From 188UL27-1 sp038526275 (lineage in GTDB: Bacteria; Pseudomonadota; Alphaproteobacteria; Rhodobacterales; Rhodobacteraceae): DNA of 64,000 bases. Position 1 is the first letter of the stretch. Every line of letters starts with the position of its first letter. The stretch is from the NCBI GenBank assembly GCA_038526275.1, contig JBCBGY010000001.1, positions 1 through 64,000 of the forward strand. The letters run 5' to 3'. Position numbers and translations under genes: made by a program. Positions 34,382 to 42,389 of this stretch are shown in pieces. Under the pieces are notes generated by a model. It did no database searches, was not told where the DNA came from, and saw only the letters and a program-made list of their open reading frames with translations.

Positions 34382-34789
34382 ATGAACCGCCGTCACTTCC
34401 TGGCACTGAGCTCTGCGGCTATTGTCATTCCATCCCTCGCCAAGGCCTCTGTCCTGACCTACTCGCCGGGTCTTGCGGACAAGCACCTTAAAGCTGGCGA
34501 AACCGTGTTTCTGGATTTCAAAGCAGAATGGTGCACGACCTGCCGTGCCCAGGAACGCGTGATCAACGCGTTGCGGTCCGAAAACCCGGCCTACGATCAA
34601 AGCATCACGTTTATCAACGTGGATTGGGACGACTATCGCAATGATACGCTGACCAAGCGTTTGTCCATTCCCCGCCGCTCGACCCTGGTTGTGCTGAAAG
34701 GCGATGAGGAGATCGGGCGCATCGTGGCTGGCACCCGCAAGGCCGAAATCAAGGCCCTTATGGATAAGGCCTTGCAAGTCTCAGCCTAA
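34382..34789 (+). CDS. Periplasmic thioredoxin-like protein
   Basis: A 135-residue protein with an N-terminal export signal NRRHFLALSSAAIVIPSLAK, whose twin-Arg and hydrophobic run suggest the Tat route, then a thioredoxin fold. Seen: VFLDFKAEWCTTCRAQERVI with active site CTTC (about residues 44-47), and the cis-Pro region IPRRSTLVVLKGDEE. A CTTC rather than CGPC centre fits a reductase-type partner of DsbD/CcdA proteins. Encoded 23 bases after ccdA; together they form a periplasmic thiol-reducing pair. Confidence 0.88.
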   Translation: MNRRHFLALSSAAIVIPSLAKASVLTYSPGLADKHLKAGETVFLDFKAEWCTTCRAQERVINALRSENPAYDQSITFINVDWDDYRNDTLTKRLSIPRRSTLVVLKGDEEIGRIVAGTRKAEIKALMDKALQVSA

Positions 34790-34804
34790 AGCGTTTGGCC
34801 AAAT

Positions 34805-34869
34805 ACCTGAAACGAATATGCAGCGCGTCCCGAATTGGACGCGTTGATTGCAGGTGACTTGCTTCAGGT
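34805..34869. other. Nested inverted repeat between convergent genes
   Basis: Inner perfect stem CGCGTCC/GGACGCG (34824-34843, loop CGAATT) inside an outer pair ACCTGAA (34805-34811) and TTCAGGT (34863-34869). It lies between the convergent thioredoxin and cupin genes and may act as a bidirectional transcription stop. Confidence 0.5.
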
Positions 34870-34913
34870 TCTTTCGCATAACCAATCGCAATTGAGCAGA
34901 GGGGTCTGGCCCC

Positions 34914-35372
34914 TCACCGCTCAATAGGCGTGCCATCACTTCGGGTGAAGGTTTTGCCATCGGCATCGTGGCGCAAGATCACATCGTGATCCGGGTAATG
35001 CACAACGCCATGGTCAAACCGCGTTCCCACGACCAAAAGAACGGCATCTTCCTCGGATCGGTTCTCCAGGCAATGGGCCGCCGGAACCCCTGCCTTCCAA
35101 CCAGCCACGTCCCCGGCAAGAAGCACTGTTTCTTCGTCCTCCACCAGAACCAACTCACCCGCCAACACATAGACCAATTCGTCTTCGGTTTCGTGCCAAT
35201 GCCGATGCGACGAGCGTGAGCCCGGCGACAACCTTTCCAAGCGTGCACCAAACTGAGTAATCCCAACCACATCGCCCAGAACAATCTCGGCATAGGGCCC
35301 ATCATCCTGACCGGTCAACGGGTTCGGTCCCGGTGCTTTTTCTGACCATGGCGGTAGATTGATCTTGGGCAT
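34914..35372 (-). CDS. Cupin-domain protein
   Basis: A single-domain cupin of 152 residues. Seen: the first cupin motif G-SRSSHRHWHETEDELVYVLA-GE (with the metal-binding His-x-His and Glu) and the second, LAGDVAGWKAGVPAAHCLEN with the final His. A C-terminal extension (about residues 115-152) carries RHDADGKTFTRSDGTPIER. Members of this subgroup are uncharacterised, with no recognisable substrate. ATG 35372 follows GAGGGA at good spacing, preferred over ATG 35393. It starts 10 bases after the stop of the small membrane protein gene, so the two are probably co-transcribed. Confidence 0.85.
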   Translation of the reverse strand: MPKINLPPWSEKAPGPNPLTGQDDGPYAEIVLGDVVGITQFGARLERLSPGSRSSHRHWHETEDELVYVLAGELVLVEDEETVLLAGDVAGWKAGVPAAHCLENRSEEDAVLLVVGTRFDHGVVHYPDHDVILRHDADGKTFTRSDGTPIER

Positions 35373-35382
35373 TCGATTTCCC

Positions 35383-35631
35383 TCACCCATCAAACAGAAA
35401 GTACCGCACGATCCCGTAGATATAGAGGGCTGAGAACAGGATGTTTACGTTCTTGAGCTGAGGTTCGGTCCTTAACCAACCACAGTAAACCCATATCAAA
35501 CAAAACGGTAAGCCGGACAGCATTGCCGCCAACTGCCATCCCTGAACGATGGCAACTGTACTGACGATACCCAATGCGACGGCGCACCACTTTAACGGCT
35601 GCTCAAAGGCGGCCAGTTTTGAAAGGCGCAT
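35383..35631 (-). CDS. Small three-helix membrane protein, unknown function
   Basis: An 82-residue protein with three hydrophobic segments (about residues 14-30, 34-50 and 63-79), a positively charged N-terminus and GWLRTEPQLKNVNILF between the second and third helices. It loosely resembles a SemiSWEET-like half transporter in size and layout, which is not a firm assignment. It lies 10 bases upstream of the cupin gene on the same strand and downstream of the tRNA gene. Confidence 0.65.
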   Translation of the reverse strand: MRLSKLAAFEQPLKWCAVALGIVSTVAIVQGWQLAAMLSGLPFCLIWVYCGWLRTEPQLKNVNILFSALYIYGIVRYFLFDG

Positions 35632-35720
35632 GAGTGTAGTCTCGCAAAAACAGCGCCGTTAACCCGGCGATCTGCCGATCATCCCTTTAGCAAAATCGGC
35701 CCTGTCGATCAAACCGGTCC

Positions 35721-35797
35721 TGGCGACCCCGACAGGATTTGAACCTGTGACCTACCGCTTAGGAGGCGGTCGCTCTATCCAGCTGAGCTACGGGGCC
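35721..35797 (-). tRNA. tRNA-Arg (anticodon CCT)
   Basis: A complete cloverleaf read on the minus strand: acceptor GGCCCCG pairs with CGGGGTC (one G-T), D-arm GCTC/GAGC, anticodon stem ACCGC/GCGGT around loop CTCCTAA giving anticodon CCT (reads AGG), T-arm with GGTTCGAATCC, discriminator G and an encoded CCA. 77 bases. Confidence 0.95.
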
Positions 35798-36001
35798 TTA
35801 GACTTATCACTATTATCCCCTAAACCGACCGATATTCCAGTGGGTTGGCCAAGAAATCTGCCCGATTGCGATAGCGGCTAAGGACATAGCACGCGGGGCA
35901 TGGCTTCACAATGTGCCTACTTTATGCTATCAGTCCTGCATCGTTGCGCACTTTTTAAGCTTCGACCCTAATATTGCGACCCATTTTCAGGTGGTATTGA
36001 A

Positions 36002-37141
36002 ATGAATGATCTTGTGAACACGGCCCAACGGGCCGTCCGTATTGCGCATACTGGTGATACGGAATTGGGCCCACTGAAGCTCCTTCCCGGAACTTGGGCC
36101 AATATCCAACCACAGCATCGGCTTGAAAAGCGGGATGGCACAAAAGATGCTTTCCGCGGAGCCGGTACGCTCGACGGTACGGGCCAAAGTCCGTTCGATG
36201 GACGTGGTTGGAACATCATCGCCTTGCCCTTCGCGCAAGAGGGCCAGTTCCGAAATTACCGGCTTCTCATGAACCAGTATAACGAAGTACTGAAGTTCTC
36301 GAAGGTCGACGACAACGTCCCAAATCGCGGCATCAGCAGCGATCGACCCGCGCGCAACACTCCCCAGCGGATAGCAGCACTCGACTATGAACAAGCCATT
36401 GCGCAAATCGCTGCGGAAGACTTCGCCAATAGCGGCACCGCAGGCCCGGCCCTGCTGCCCATCCATCACGAACCCGGGCTGTTTCTACATATGAAGGAAC
36501 AAACGATAGATGGGTTCAACATCGCGCGCCTCGCCACCATCCCCCACGGCAATGCGGCGAACGCGATCGGAAAATGGAGCGAAGAAACCCATGTGATCGA
36601 TGGCCCGCCAACGATCGGCACGCTCAGTGCGTTTCCGGAAGGTGTGACAGATGATGTCGCTACCGCTGCAGGGAATGCCACAGGCGAACGGGATTATCTT
36701 CGCCCCTACAACCATTTCCTGCAAAACCCCTTCAAGGGCGTCATCGGGGCGGCTGGATTTCCAGGCTTTGGGCCAGAAAACAGTAATCTGCTTCTTCAAC
36801 TCGGCCTGCCGAATAACGTGGTCCGCACCACGATCCTAAAGATGGATACCGACGATCTCGAGGCCGGGATCGTCAACATCCCCTTCATTGAACGCCAGGC
36901 AGACGCAGCCGTGATGCGCTCCACCTTTTGGATCATGGAACTGAGCGACACAGACGCCAATGGCGACCCAAAACTCGTCATGGCCTATTCCCAGTTTATC
37001 TTCCTGGATTTTTTCGACCGGGTCGATGGCAAGCCAGGCTTAATCCGTTGGCCGCACGTCTCGATCAATATGATGGAAAAAATCGAAGACATCGACTCCG
37101 AAGCCGACGATCTGATGGTCATGTCCGCAGAAGACATATAA
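36002..37141 (+). CDS. Unidentified protein, possibly lipocalin-like/heme-binding
   Basis: A soluble 379-residue protein I cannot assign firmly. No signal peptide or membrane helix is evident. Seen: LGPLKLLPGTWANIQ and GRGWNIIALPFAQEGQFRNY near the N-terminus, which look like the first strands of a lipocalin or fatty-acid-binding barrel; then ALLPIHHEPGLFLHMKEQ, FNIARLATIPHGNAANAIG, and a C-terminal AYSQFIFLDFFDRVDG. Histidine-containing motifs could bind heme or metal. I recall similar proteins annotated as heme-binding, but this is not proven here. It stands alone, with a tRNA upstream and an intergenic repeat downstream. Confidence 0.6.
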   Translation: MNDLVNTAQRAVRIAHTGDTELGPLKLLPGTWANIQPQHRLEKRDGTKDAFRGAGTLDGTGQSPFDGRGWNIIALPFAQEGQFRNYRLLMNQYNEVLKFSKVDDNVPNRGISSDRPARNTPQRIAALDYEQAIAQIAAEDFANSGTAGPALLPIHHEPGLFLHMKEQTIDGFNIARLATIPHGNAANAIGKWSEETHVIDGPPTIGTLSAFPEGVTDDVATAAGNATGERDYLRPYNHFLQNPFKGVIGAAGFPGFGPENSNLLLQLGLPNNVVRTTILKMDTDDLEAGIVNIPFIERQADAAVMRSTFWIMELSDTDANGDPKLVMAYSQFIFLDFFDRVDGKPGLIRWPHVSINMMEKIEDIDSEADDLMVMSAEDI

Positions 37142-37225
37142 AGACCCAAATGGTCGGATCACGCATTGATCCGACCGCCCCCCGCAAAGCACGGTCAGCG
37201 CACCTTGCCGCCTTTGCCCACATTG

Positions 37226-37334
37226 CTTTCTTATTGGCCAAAATACTTCCGCCGGAGGCACCGCGCGGCACGCGCGGCCACGCCCAACGCCGGAGTAGGC
37301 CACAAGGCCGACCGACGGGGGCGGGAGGGCTACG
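37226..37334 (+). repeat. Full-length intergenic repeat, copy 1
   Basis: About 109 bases beginning TTCTTATTGGCCAAAATACT, then CCGCCGGAGGCAC, an imperfect GC-rich stem, GCCCAACGCCGG, AGGCCACAAGGCCGAC and GGGGGCGGGAG. The reverse complement of 40401-40509 has the same blocks in the same order. It lies between the convergent genes ending at 37141 and 37395. Confidence 0.8.
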
Positions 37335-37394
37335 TCCCCCCGCACCGAAACGACATGCCCTGGCGTCCAGGTTTCGGTGGCACTGGTGTTTGGC

Positions 37395-38201
37395 TTAGTC
37401 TGGAACCTTGAAGGTGAGCGAGGCCCAAAGAGAATGCCAAACAGGCCCTGCTTCCGGATCATCATTGTCGGTTGGCCGCAAAACCACTGCATCGACCAGA
37501 TATTCGTGCCCCGACTTCACGGGGAATGACGCGCGCCCGGCCGCGTCCGTCCGGTGCAAGGAAACGGTCACCGCGCCATCAGGGGCCCGTTCGAACAGTT
37601 CGACCTGCGCATCGCCGCGCGGTTCCAAATCGTACAGCACATCAACAATCATGCCGTCAGACAGATCGTCGGTATAGGGGTTCGTCACCGCAACGATTTC
37701 GGTCTCTAAACCCACCGAACCGTCCCGGCCCGCCCCATCGCCGACAGCGATCAGGCTCTTCGCAAACCGGCGATAGCTTTCCTTAAAGCCGGTTTCCGGC
37801 AGACCCCGATCCCGGTGCTGCTCAAAGACACCTGCAAAGTCCTTATGCCTGACAAAGTTCTGAAATTTGGCCCACTCGGTGTAGGTCAACGTACTGTCCG
37901 TTGTCTCATGCACCAACACCAACAACCCGTTCTCAGGGGCCGGCATATTGACAGCAGGCCGATCCCCCATCCGGGCAGGCACTTCGGTTTCTTCGCCCGC
38001 AATGACATAGTCGAACCGTTCCGTTCTAAACCCGATATAGGCATAGCCCGGGCCCTTGAAATTTTCTCCAACGCGCAGCTCTGCGGTGATGGTCTCTTCT
38101 GGCAAAACGGAATAGGTGTCCGGCGAAATCCAAAATTCGTGGGCAAAAGCCGGGCCACAGAAGGCCAGGCCAAGGATCGGGGGGAATAGAATGGCACGCA
38201 T
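37395..38201 (-). CDS. DUF4198 periplasmic protein
   Basis: A 268-residue exported protein with a clear signal peptide (about residues 1-20, cleavage after GPAFA) and a mature N-terminus HEFWISPDTYSV, the hallmark of the DUF4198 family linked to nickel or cobalt uptake. Seen: VGENFKGPGYAYIGFRTERF, YTEWAKFQNFV, and a C-terminal Ig-like part with DAAGRASFPVKSGHEYLVDA. An AAGGAG site 8 bases upstream fixes the start at 38201. The first codons overlap the start of the divergent HupE-like gene, and the two proteins probably act together in metal handling. Confidence 0.85.
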   Translation of the reverse strand: MRAILFPPILGLAFCGPAFAHEFWISPDTYSVLPEETITAELRVGENFKGPGYAYIGFRTERFDYVIAGEETEVPARMGDRPAVNMPAPENGLLVLVHETTDSTLTYTEWAKFQNFVRHKDFAGVFEQHRDRGLPETGFKESYRRFAKSLIAVGDGAGRDGSVGLETEIVAVTNPYTDDLSDGMIVDVLYDLEPRGDAQVELFERAPDGAVTVSLHRTDAAGRASFPVKSGHEYLVDAVVLRPTDNDDPEAGPVWHSLWASLTFKVPD

Positions 38202-39393
38202 GAATGCACTCCTTCAATCGACGCCAAAGCAGACTTTTCTGGCGATCCTGTCAATTGCCCTTTGGCTGAGCACCGTCTCAGGCTTGTCAGCACATGAGGT
38301 ACGCCCGTCTGTGGCAGATGTCGATGTCTCCGACACTCACGTTACCATGACCATCCGCCTCACAGCCGAAGCTCTGCTCGCCGGAGTAGACCTTTCAGCG
38401 GTCGAAGACACAAACGAGGCGCCAGAAGCGGCAGACTATGACCGGTTTCGGGCCCTACCCGCAGATCAACTGGCCGAACAGTTCCGCGAAAACTGGCCCG
38501 ACCTCGCGGAGCGGTTCAACCTGCGGGCTGGAGAAACCCGATTGTTCCCCACACTCGAAAGTGTGGAGGTTATCGACGAGCCTGACCTGGACCTTCCGCG
38601 TGAAACAGCCCTGACACTTCTTGCGCCCTTGCCTGAAGACGACAGCGCCGTAACAGTGGCCTGGGATGCCGCTCTCGGTGCCCTTGTGGTCCGGCAAGTC
38701 GAAGGCGGGGAGGACGCCTATACCGGCTATCTTGAGAATGGCGAAAAAAGTGAGCCGCTCCCCCGACAAGGCGCATTGGCAGAAGGGGTCGGCACCGTCA
38801 TCGGGCGTTATCTGATCCTCGGTTTCGAACATATTGTGCCCAAAGGGCTCGATCACATTCTATTCGTCTTGGGCCTGTTCTTTTTCGCGCTGAAACTCGG
38901 GCCAATCCTTTGGCAGGTCTCGGCCTTCACACTGGCTCATACCGTAACGCTGGCCCTGGCAAGCCTGGGCTATGTCTCGCTGCCCGGCTCAATCGTGGAG
39001 CCGCTCATTGCCGCATCAATCGTGTATGTCGCGGTGGAAAACCTGCTCAAGCCGGATCTTGGCTGGTGGCGTACAGCACTTGTTTTCGGATTTGGCCTGC
39101 TCCACGGGCTGGGCTTTGCCAGCGTCCTGGCCGATATTGGCTTAGAACCTGCCCGGTTCGTCACGGGTCTGATTGCGTTCAATGTCGGGGTGGAATTGGG
39201 CCAGCTTGCCGTGATCGCTGTGGCCCTTTTGATCGTGTTGACGGCGCAACGTGTATTGCAGCGGGACGGAATGCCCGGCGTCGGCCTGACCCTTGGAGTT
39301 GAGGATACTGTCTACCGAGCAATTTCTGTCGCGGGGTCGCTTATCATCGCTGCAGCGGGTCTGTGGTGGGTGATTGAGCGTACTCTTCTCTGA
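38191..39393 (+). CDS. HupE/UreJ-family membrane protein
   Basis: A 400-residue protein with a signal-like N-terminus (helix about residues 14-32), a periplasmic domain of about 180 residues starting HEVRPSVADVDVS, and a C-terminal HupE/UreJ membrane domain with six or so helices. Seen: HIVPKGLDHILFVLGLFFF, the metal-binding AFTLAHTVTLALASLG and FGFGLLHGLGFASVLADIG. HupE/UreJ proteins are nickel or cobalt permeases; this two-domain group has not, to my knowledge, been assigned a metal. GGGGGA lies 6 bases before ATG 38191; ATG 38200 is also possible. Either start overlaps the divergent DUF4198 start. Confidence 0.87.
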   Translation: MARMNALLQSTPKQTFLAILSIALWLSTVSGLSAHEVRPSVADVDVSDTHVTMTIRLTAEALLAGVDLSAVEDTNEAPEAADYDRFRALPADQLAEQFRENWPDLAERFNLRAGETRLFPTLESVEVIDEPDLDLPRETALTLLAPLPEDDSAVTVAWDAALGALVVRQVEGGEDAYTGYLENGEKSEPLPRQGALAEGVGTVIGRYLILGFEHIVPKGLDHILFVLGLFFFALKLGPILWQVSAFTLAHTVTLALASLGYVSLPGSIVEPLIAASIVYVAVENLLKPDLGWWRTALVFGFGLLHGLGFASVLADIGLEPARFVTGLIAFNVGVELGQLAVIAVALLIVLTAQRVLQRDGMPGVGLTLGVEDTVYRAISVAGSLIIAAAGLWWVIERTLL

Positions 39394-39460
39394 CGCCACA
39401 GTTGCATTTCCCGATTGCCCGGGCCTTAGTTCTTGAAACAGAACCTGGGGAGACAGACGA

Positions 39461-40387
39461 ATGACAGCAAAGACCGCACTGTCGGCAACCATTTTGGCGC
39501 TGACGGCCGGCATGGCCGGCGCCGCCTGCGACACCATTTCCTTTTCCGATGTGGGCTGGACCGACATCACCGCCACAACCGCCACAACGACGGTTGTGCT
39601 AAAGGCGCTGGGATATGAGACCGACGTCAAGGTTCTGTCGGTTCCGGTCACCTATACGTCCATGGCTGCAGGGGACATCGACATATTCCTGGGCAATTGG
39701 ATGCCCACGATGGAGGCGGATATCGCGCCTTATCGGGAGGCAGGCACCGTTGATACGGTTCGAGCCAATCTGGAAGGTGCAAAATACACCCTGGCCACCA
39801 ATGCCGCGGGCGCAGCGCTCGGCATTAAGGACTTTGCCGACATCGCCGCCCATGCGGACGCGTTGGAGCAGACAATTTACGGTATTGAGCCCGGCAATGA
39901 TGGCAACCGTCTGATCATGGATATGATTTCCGCCGATGCGTTCGGACTGACCGGCTTTGAGGTGAAGGAAAGTTCCGAGCAAGGGATGTTGGCGCAAGTT
40001 GCCCGCGCCACATCGCGAGAGGAACCGATCGTGTTTCTCGGATGGGAGCCACATCCCATGAATGCGAATTTTGAGCTGACTTACCTGACCGGCGGCGACG
40101 CCTATTTTGGCCCCAACCTGGGGGGCGCAACCGTATATACCAACACCCGCGCGGGCTTCAGCGACGACTGCCCGAACGTTGGTAAGCTTCTGGGAAATTT
40201 GGAATTTTCTCTGGCCATGGAAAACGAGATCATGGGTGCCATTCTGAATGACGGGGCTGACCCGGAAGATGCGGCCACCGCTTGGATCCAGGCCAATTCA
40301 GACGCGGTGATGGGTTGGCTGGACGGGGTCACCACCCTTGATGGAAGCGCTGCGACAGATGCCGTAAAGGAAGCGTTAGGCTTGTAG
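39461..40387 (+). CDS. choX: Choline ABC transporter substrate-binding protein
   Basis: A periplasmic binding protein of 308 residues of the ChoX/ProX type. Seen: a signal peptide ending near GMAGAAC, an immediate DTISFSDVGWTDITATTATT, the IFLGNWMPTMEADIAPYREA segment, ATSREEPIVFLGWEPHPMNA with aromatic residues that form the ligand box, and the C-terminal PEDAATAWIQANSDAVMGWL. The closest family role is choline uptake for glycine betaine synthesis. The permease (ChoW) and ATPase (ChoV) genes are not adjacent, so it is an orphan in this window. Confidence 0.88.
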   Translation: MTAKTALSATILALTAGMAGAACDTISFSDVGWTDITATTATTTVVLKALGYETDVKVLSVPVTYTSMAAGDIDIFLGNWMPTMEADIAPYREAGTVDTVRANLEGAKYTLATNAAGAALGIKDFADIAAHADALEQTIYGIEPGNDGNRLIMDMISADAFGLTGFEVKESSEQGMLAQVARATSREEPIVFLGWEPHPMNANFELTYLTGGDAYFGPNLGGATVYTNTRAGFSDDCPNVGKLLGNLEFSLAMENEIMGAILNDGADPEDAATAWIQANSDAVMGWLDGVTTLDGSAATDAVKEALGL

Positions 40388-40400
40388 GCGGCCCACACCC

Positions 40401-40509
40401 GTGGCTCTCCCGCCCCCGGTTGTCGGCCTTGCGGCCTTCACCGGCGTTGGGCCCGGCAGGCGCGCTGCGCGCGCCTGTGCCTCCGGCGGGTTTTTTGGCC
40501 AACAAGAGA
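40401..40509 (-). repeat. Full-length intergenic repeat, copy 2
   Basis: Read on the minus strand it repeats the blocks of copy 1 at 37226: TTGGCCAAAAAACCCGCCGG, AGGCAC, GCCCAACGCCGG, AAGGCCGCAAGGCCGAC and GGGGGCGGGAG. It lies between the convergent genes choX and the FMN reductase and contains GC-rich stems (GCGCGC) with a T-run TTTTTT on the plus strand at 40491, as expected for a bidirectional terminator. Confidence 0.8.
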
Positions 40510-40617
40510 GGGCAGAGCGCATTGCTAAAACATACCGCCGCAAACCTGATTGACGCTGCCTGAAATCAAGGAAGCTTAACGCGTCAGGTCATATGCGATG
40601 TTTTGGATGCGTCCTCT

Positions 40618-41160
40618 TCACTTGCGAGATGCGGCCTCGCGAAGCTCGGCCATCAATTCGGTGAGAAGTTTCACATAGAGTTCGCCTTTCAGGAGCCCCT
40701 GATCGTCGAACTCTTTAGCAGCAGCCGCGACCATGACTTCGGGACCTGGCAGCAAGCGGGGGCGGAAGGGTGTCAGGCAGAGACGCAGGGCATATTGAGC
40801 CCGTGCCCCCCCTGCCCGTCCCGCCGCAGCGGACATGATTGCAACCGGTTTATCGCGCCACGGCGCCCCTTCCACCCTGCTGACCCAGTCCAGCGCATTC
40901 TTCAGAACACCAGAAATGGATTGATTATATTCCGGCGTTGAAATGACAACAGCGTTCGCATCAGAAATGCTGTGTGCGAGTTCCGTCACGGCCAGCGGAA
41001 TGCCCGAGCTTTCTTCTAGATCCCCATCATAAAGAGGAAGGTTGAGGGAATGCGTATCAAAATAGTCTGCACCCCAGATCCGGCCCGCCTCCTGGACGAG
41101 CTTGCGATTGAACGAATTTGATCGCAGCGAGCCACTGAGACCCAACAATTTCAATGACAT
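40618..41160 (-). CDS. NADPH-dependent FMN reductase family protein
   Basis: A 180-residue flavodoxin-fold oxidoreductase. Seen: the flavin-phosphate loop LLGLSGSLRSNSFNRKLV (about residues 5-22), NLPLYDGDLE, the TPEYNQSISGVLKNALDWVS signature (about 80-99) and IMSAAAGRAGGARAQYALR. Relatives reduce FMN, quinones, azo dyes or chromate. The frame extends upstream to 41292, but ATG 41160 has GGAGAGCAGGA directly before it and gives the family N-terminus. It points left and converges on choX. Confidence 0.9.
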   Translation of the reverse strand: MSLKLLGLSGSLRSNSFNRKLVQEAGRIWGADYFDTHSLNLPLYDGDLEESSGIPLAVTELAHSISDANAVVISTPEYNQSISGVLKNALDWVSRVEGAPWRDKPVAIMSAAAGRAGGARAQYALRLCLTPFRPRLLPGPEVMVAAAAKEFDDQGLLKGELYVKLLTELMAELREAASRK

Positions 41161-42023
41161 TCCTGCTCTCCAGTTCGGGTTCGCTTGGTCTACCTGCGGC
41201 TTTCTCGTTGCTATACAAGTCAGGTTGCGGCCCGTCACGCCTTGGGTCGGGGCTGCATTGCACATTTTCCTGTACGCTCGGTTTCTAAGCATCGCATTGG
41301 CTCCGGGCCAGTCGGTTTCGGCGGGAACCTGCCGCGATTGCGGGCGGCGTCAGAAATGATCTGGATCGTTCCGAAAACACCTGCAGATATGGGCGCACCT
41401 TTATGCTGTTCCGTAAAGCGCCCTTTGCTTCAAGGTTGCGCAAAAATTCTTATGGAAGCGTATAAAGTGTATATCTTTCAATACGTTACCCGAATCACTT
41501 GCACGCCCACCCAGATGGCCAACGGATTGCTGTCCAAATCGCCCGAACAATAGCGGGAGATGGATTTTCATTGGTGACGGGCCGGAGGCAATAACGGCCC
41601 AAATCGTGCTCATCATTTACCCTGCCGCAGATGCAGCGTTAGCTGCCCATCATAGGGAGCGCCCCAGCCGTTTGGGTGAATGGTCATCTGATGGCAACCG
41701 GGGCACGTGGCCATGTCGGCAAGGACAAATGAGAACAAGCAAGATTACCTTTCCTGAACGAAATGGCATTCTTTACCCCGCGACCGAGCCGTCGGACTCT
41801 GAGCGCGGCGCGTGTTACCTCTGTGCGAGTTACGGACGTTTTTCCGAATTTTTCAATCAATACAGTCAGACATTTTTTGCAGGCCAGGTTGGATCGGCTT
41901 AGCCGTCCGGGACCACTTTGGCTTCAGATTTGATCAACACCGGCCTGTGGGGCTGATCCCCAAGCTTCGCGCCCTCGCAAGTCGGTCGTTGAGGGAGCCG
42001 GACCAATTACGGGTCCGGCTCTT
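41161..42023. other. 863-base stretch without a supported gene
   Basis: It holds only short frames in several phases with poor codon usage, for example around 41185-41553 and 41606-41902, none resembling a known family. It is more AT-rich in parts, notably 41430-41490 and 41820-41880. It contains the promoter side of the FMN reductase gene and ends in a perfect hairpin. A degraded gene is possible but cannot be identified. Confidence 0.5.
41995..42021 (-). terminator. Perfect hairpin after the Lin0512 pair
   Basis: A 10-pair stem GAGCCGGACC/GGTCCGGCTC with a loop of 7 bases, starting 2 bases past the stop codon of the downstream Lin0512 gene. No T-run on the minus strand, so termination is plausible but not certain. 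Confidence 0.55.
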
Positions 42024-42389
42024 TCAGTTCGTGCCGGATTTTGGAATGACCGAACGGGGTAAAAAGGCCTCGATGGCCGCCGAGGCCACGATTGAGATGG
42101 TCCCATTGTCTGGATTGGTGATCTGCAGGCCACCCAATACAGCTGTCACACTCGCCCGCCCCCGAGGCAGAGTGGCGGTCAGCTGTTCCAGATCAACTGC
42201 GGATGGATCAGGGACCGCCACGGTAACGTGCACCCGCATCTCATCGTGACTTATCCCTAAGGTCTCAAAGAGCGGAATCGAGGAATGACGCATGGCATCC
42301 TCAATGGCCCGCGCGGCCGCTTTGGTATGATCCTGACCATAAAGGTCGTTGCCCATCCCCATTTCTATGATGAAACGCTGGTCCGTCAT
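42024..42389 (-). CDS. Lin0512-family protein (second of two)
   Basis: A 121-residue protein of the Lin0512 family, whose function is unknown. Seen: FIIEMGMGNDLYGQDHTKAA (about residues 6-25) with the family M-G-x-G-x-D-x-x-G-Q-D pattern, RAIEDAMRHSSIPLF, and the strand-rich end RASVTAVLGGLQITNPDNG. It overlaps the upstream paralogue by 4 bases (ATGA). The pair probably makes a heteromeric assembly; this is an inference from coupling and similar size. Confidence 0.85.
   Translation of the reverse strand: MTDQRFIIEMGMGNDLYGQDHTKAAARAIEDAMRHSSIPLFETLGISHDEMRVHVTVAVPDPSAVDLEQLTATLPRGRASVTAVLGGLQITNPDNGTISIVASAAIEAFLPRSVIPKSGTN

Noticed and set aside
41401..41616. Minus-strand 71-codon frame and nearby plus-strand short frames as a possible transposase remnant
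   Set aside because: No transposase motif, inverted terminal repeat or target duplication was seen; not enough to call a mobile element.
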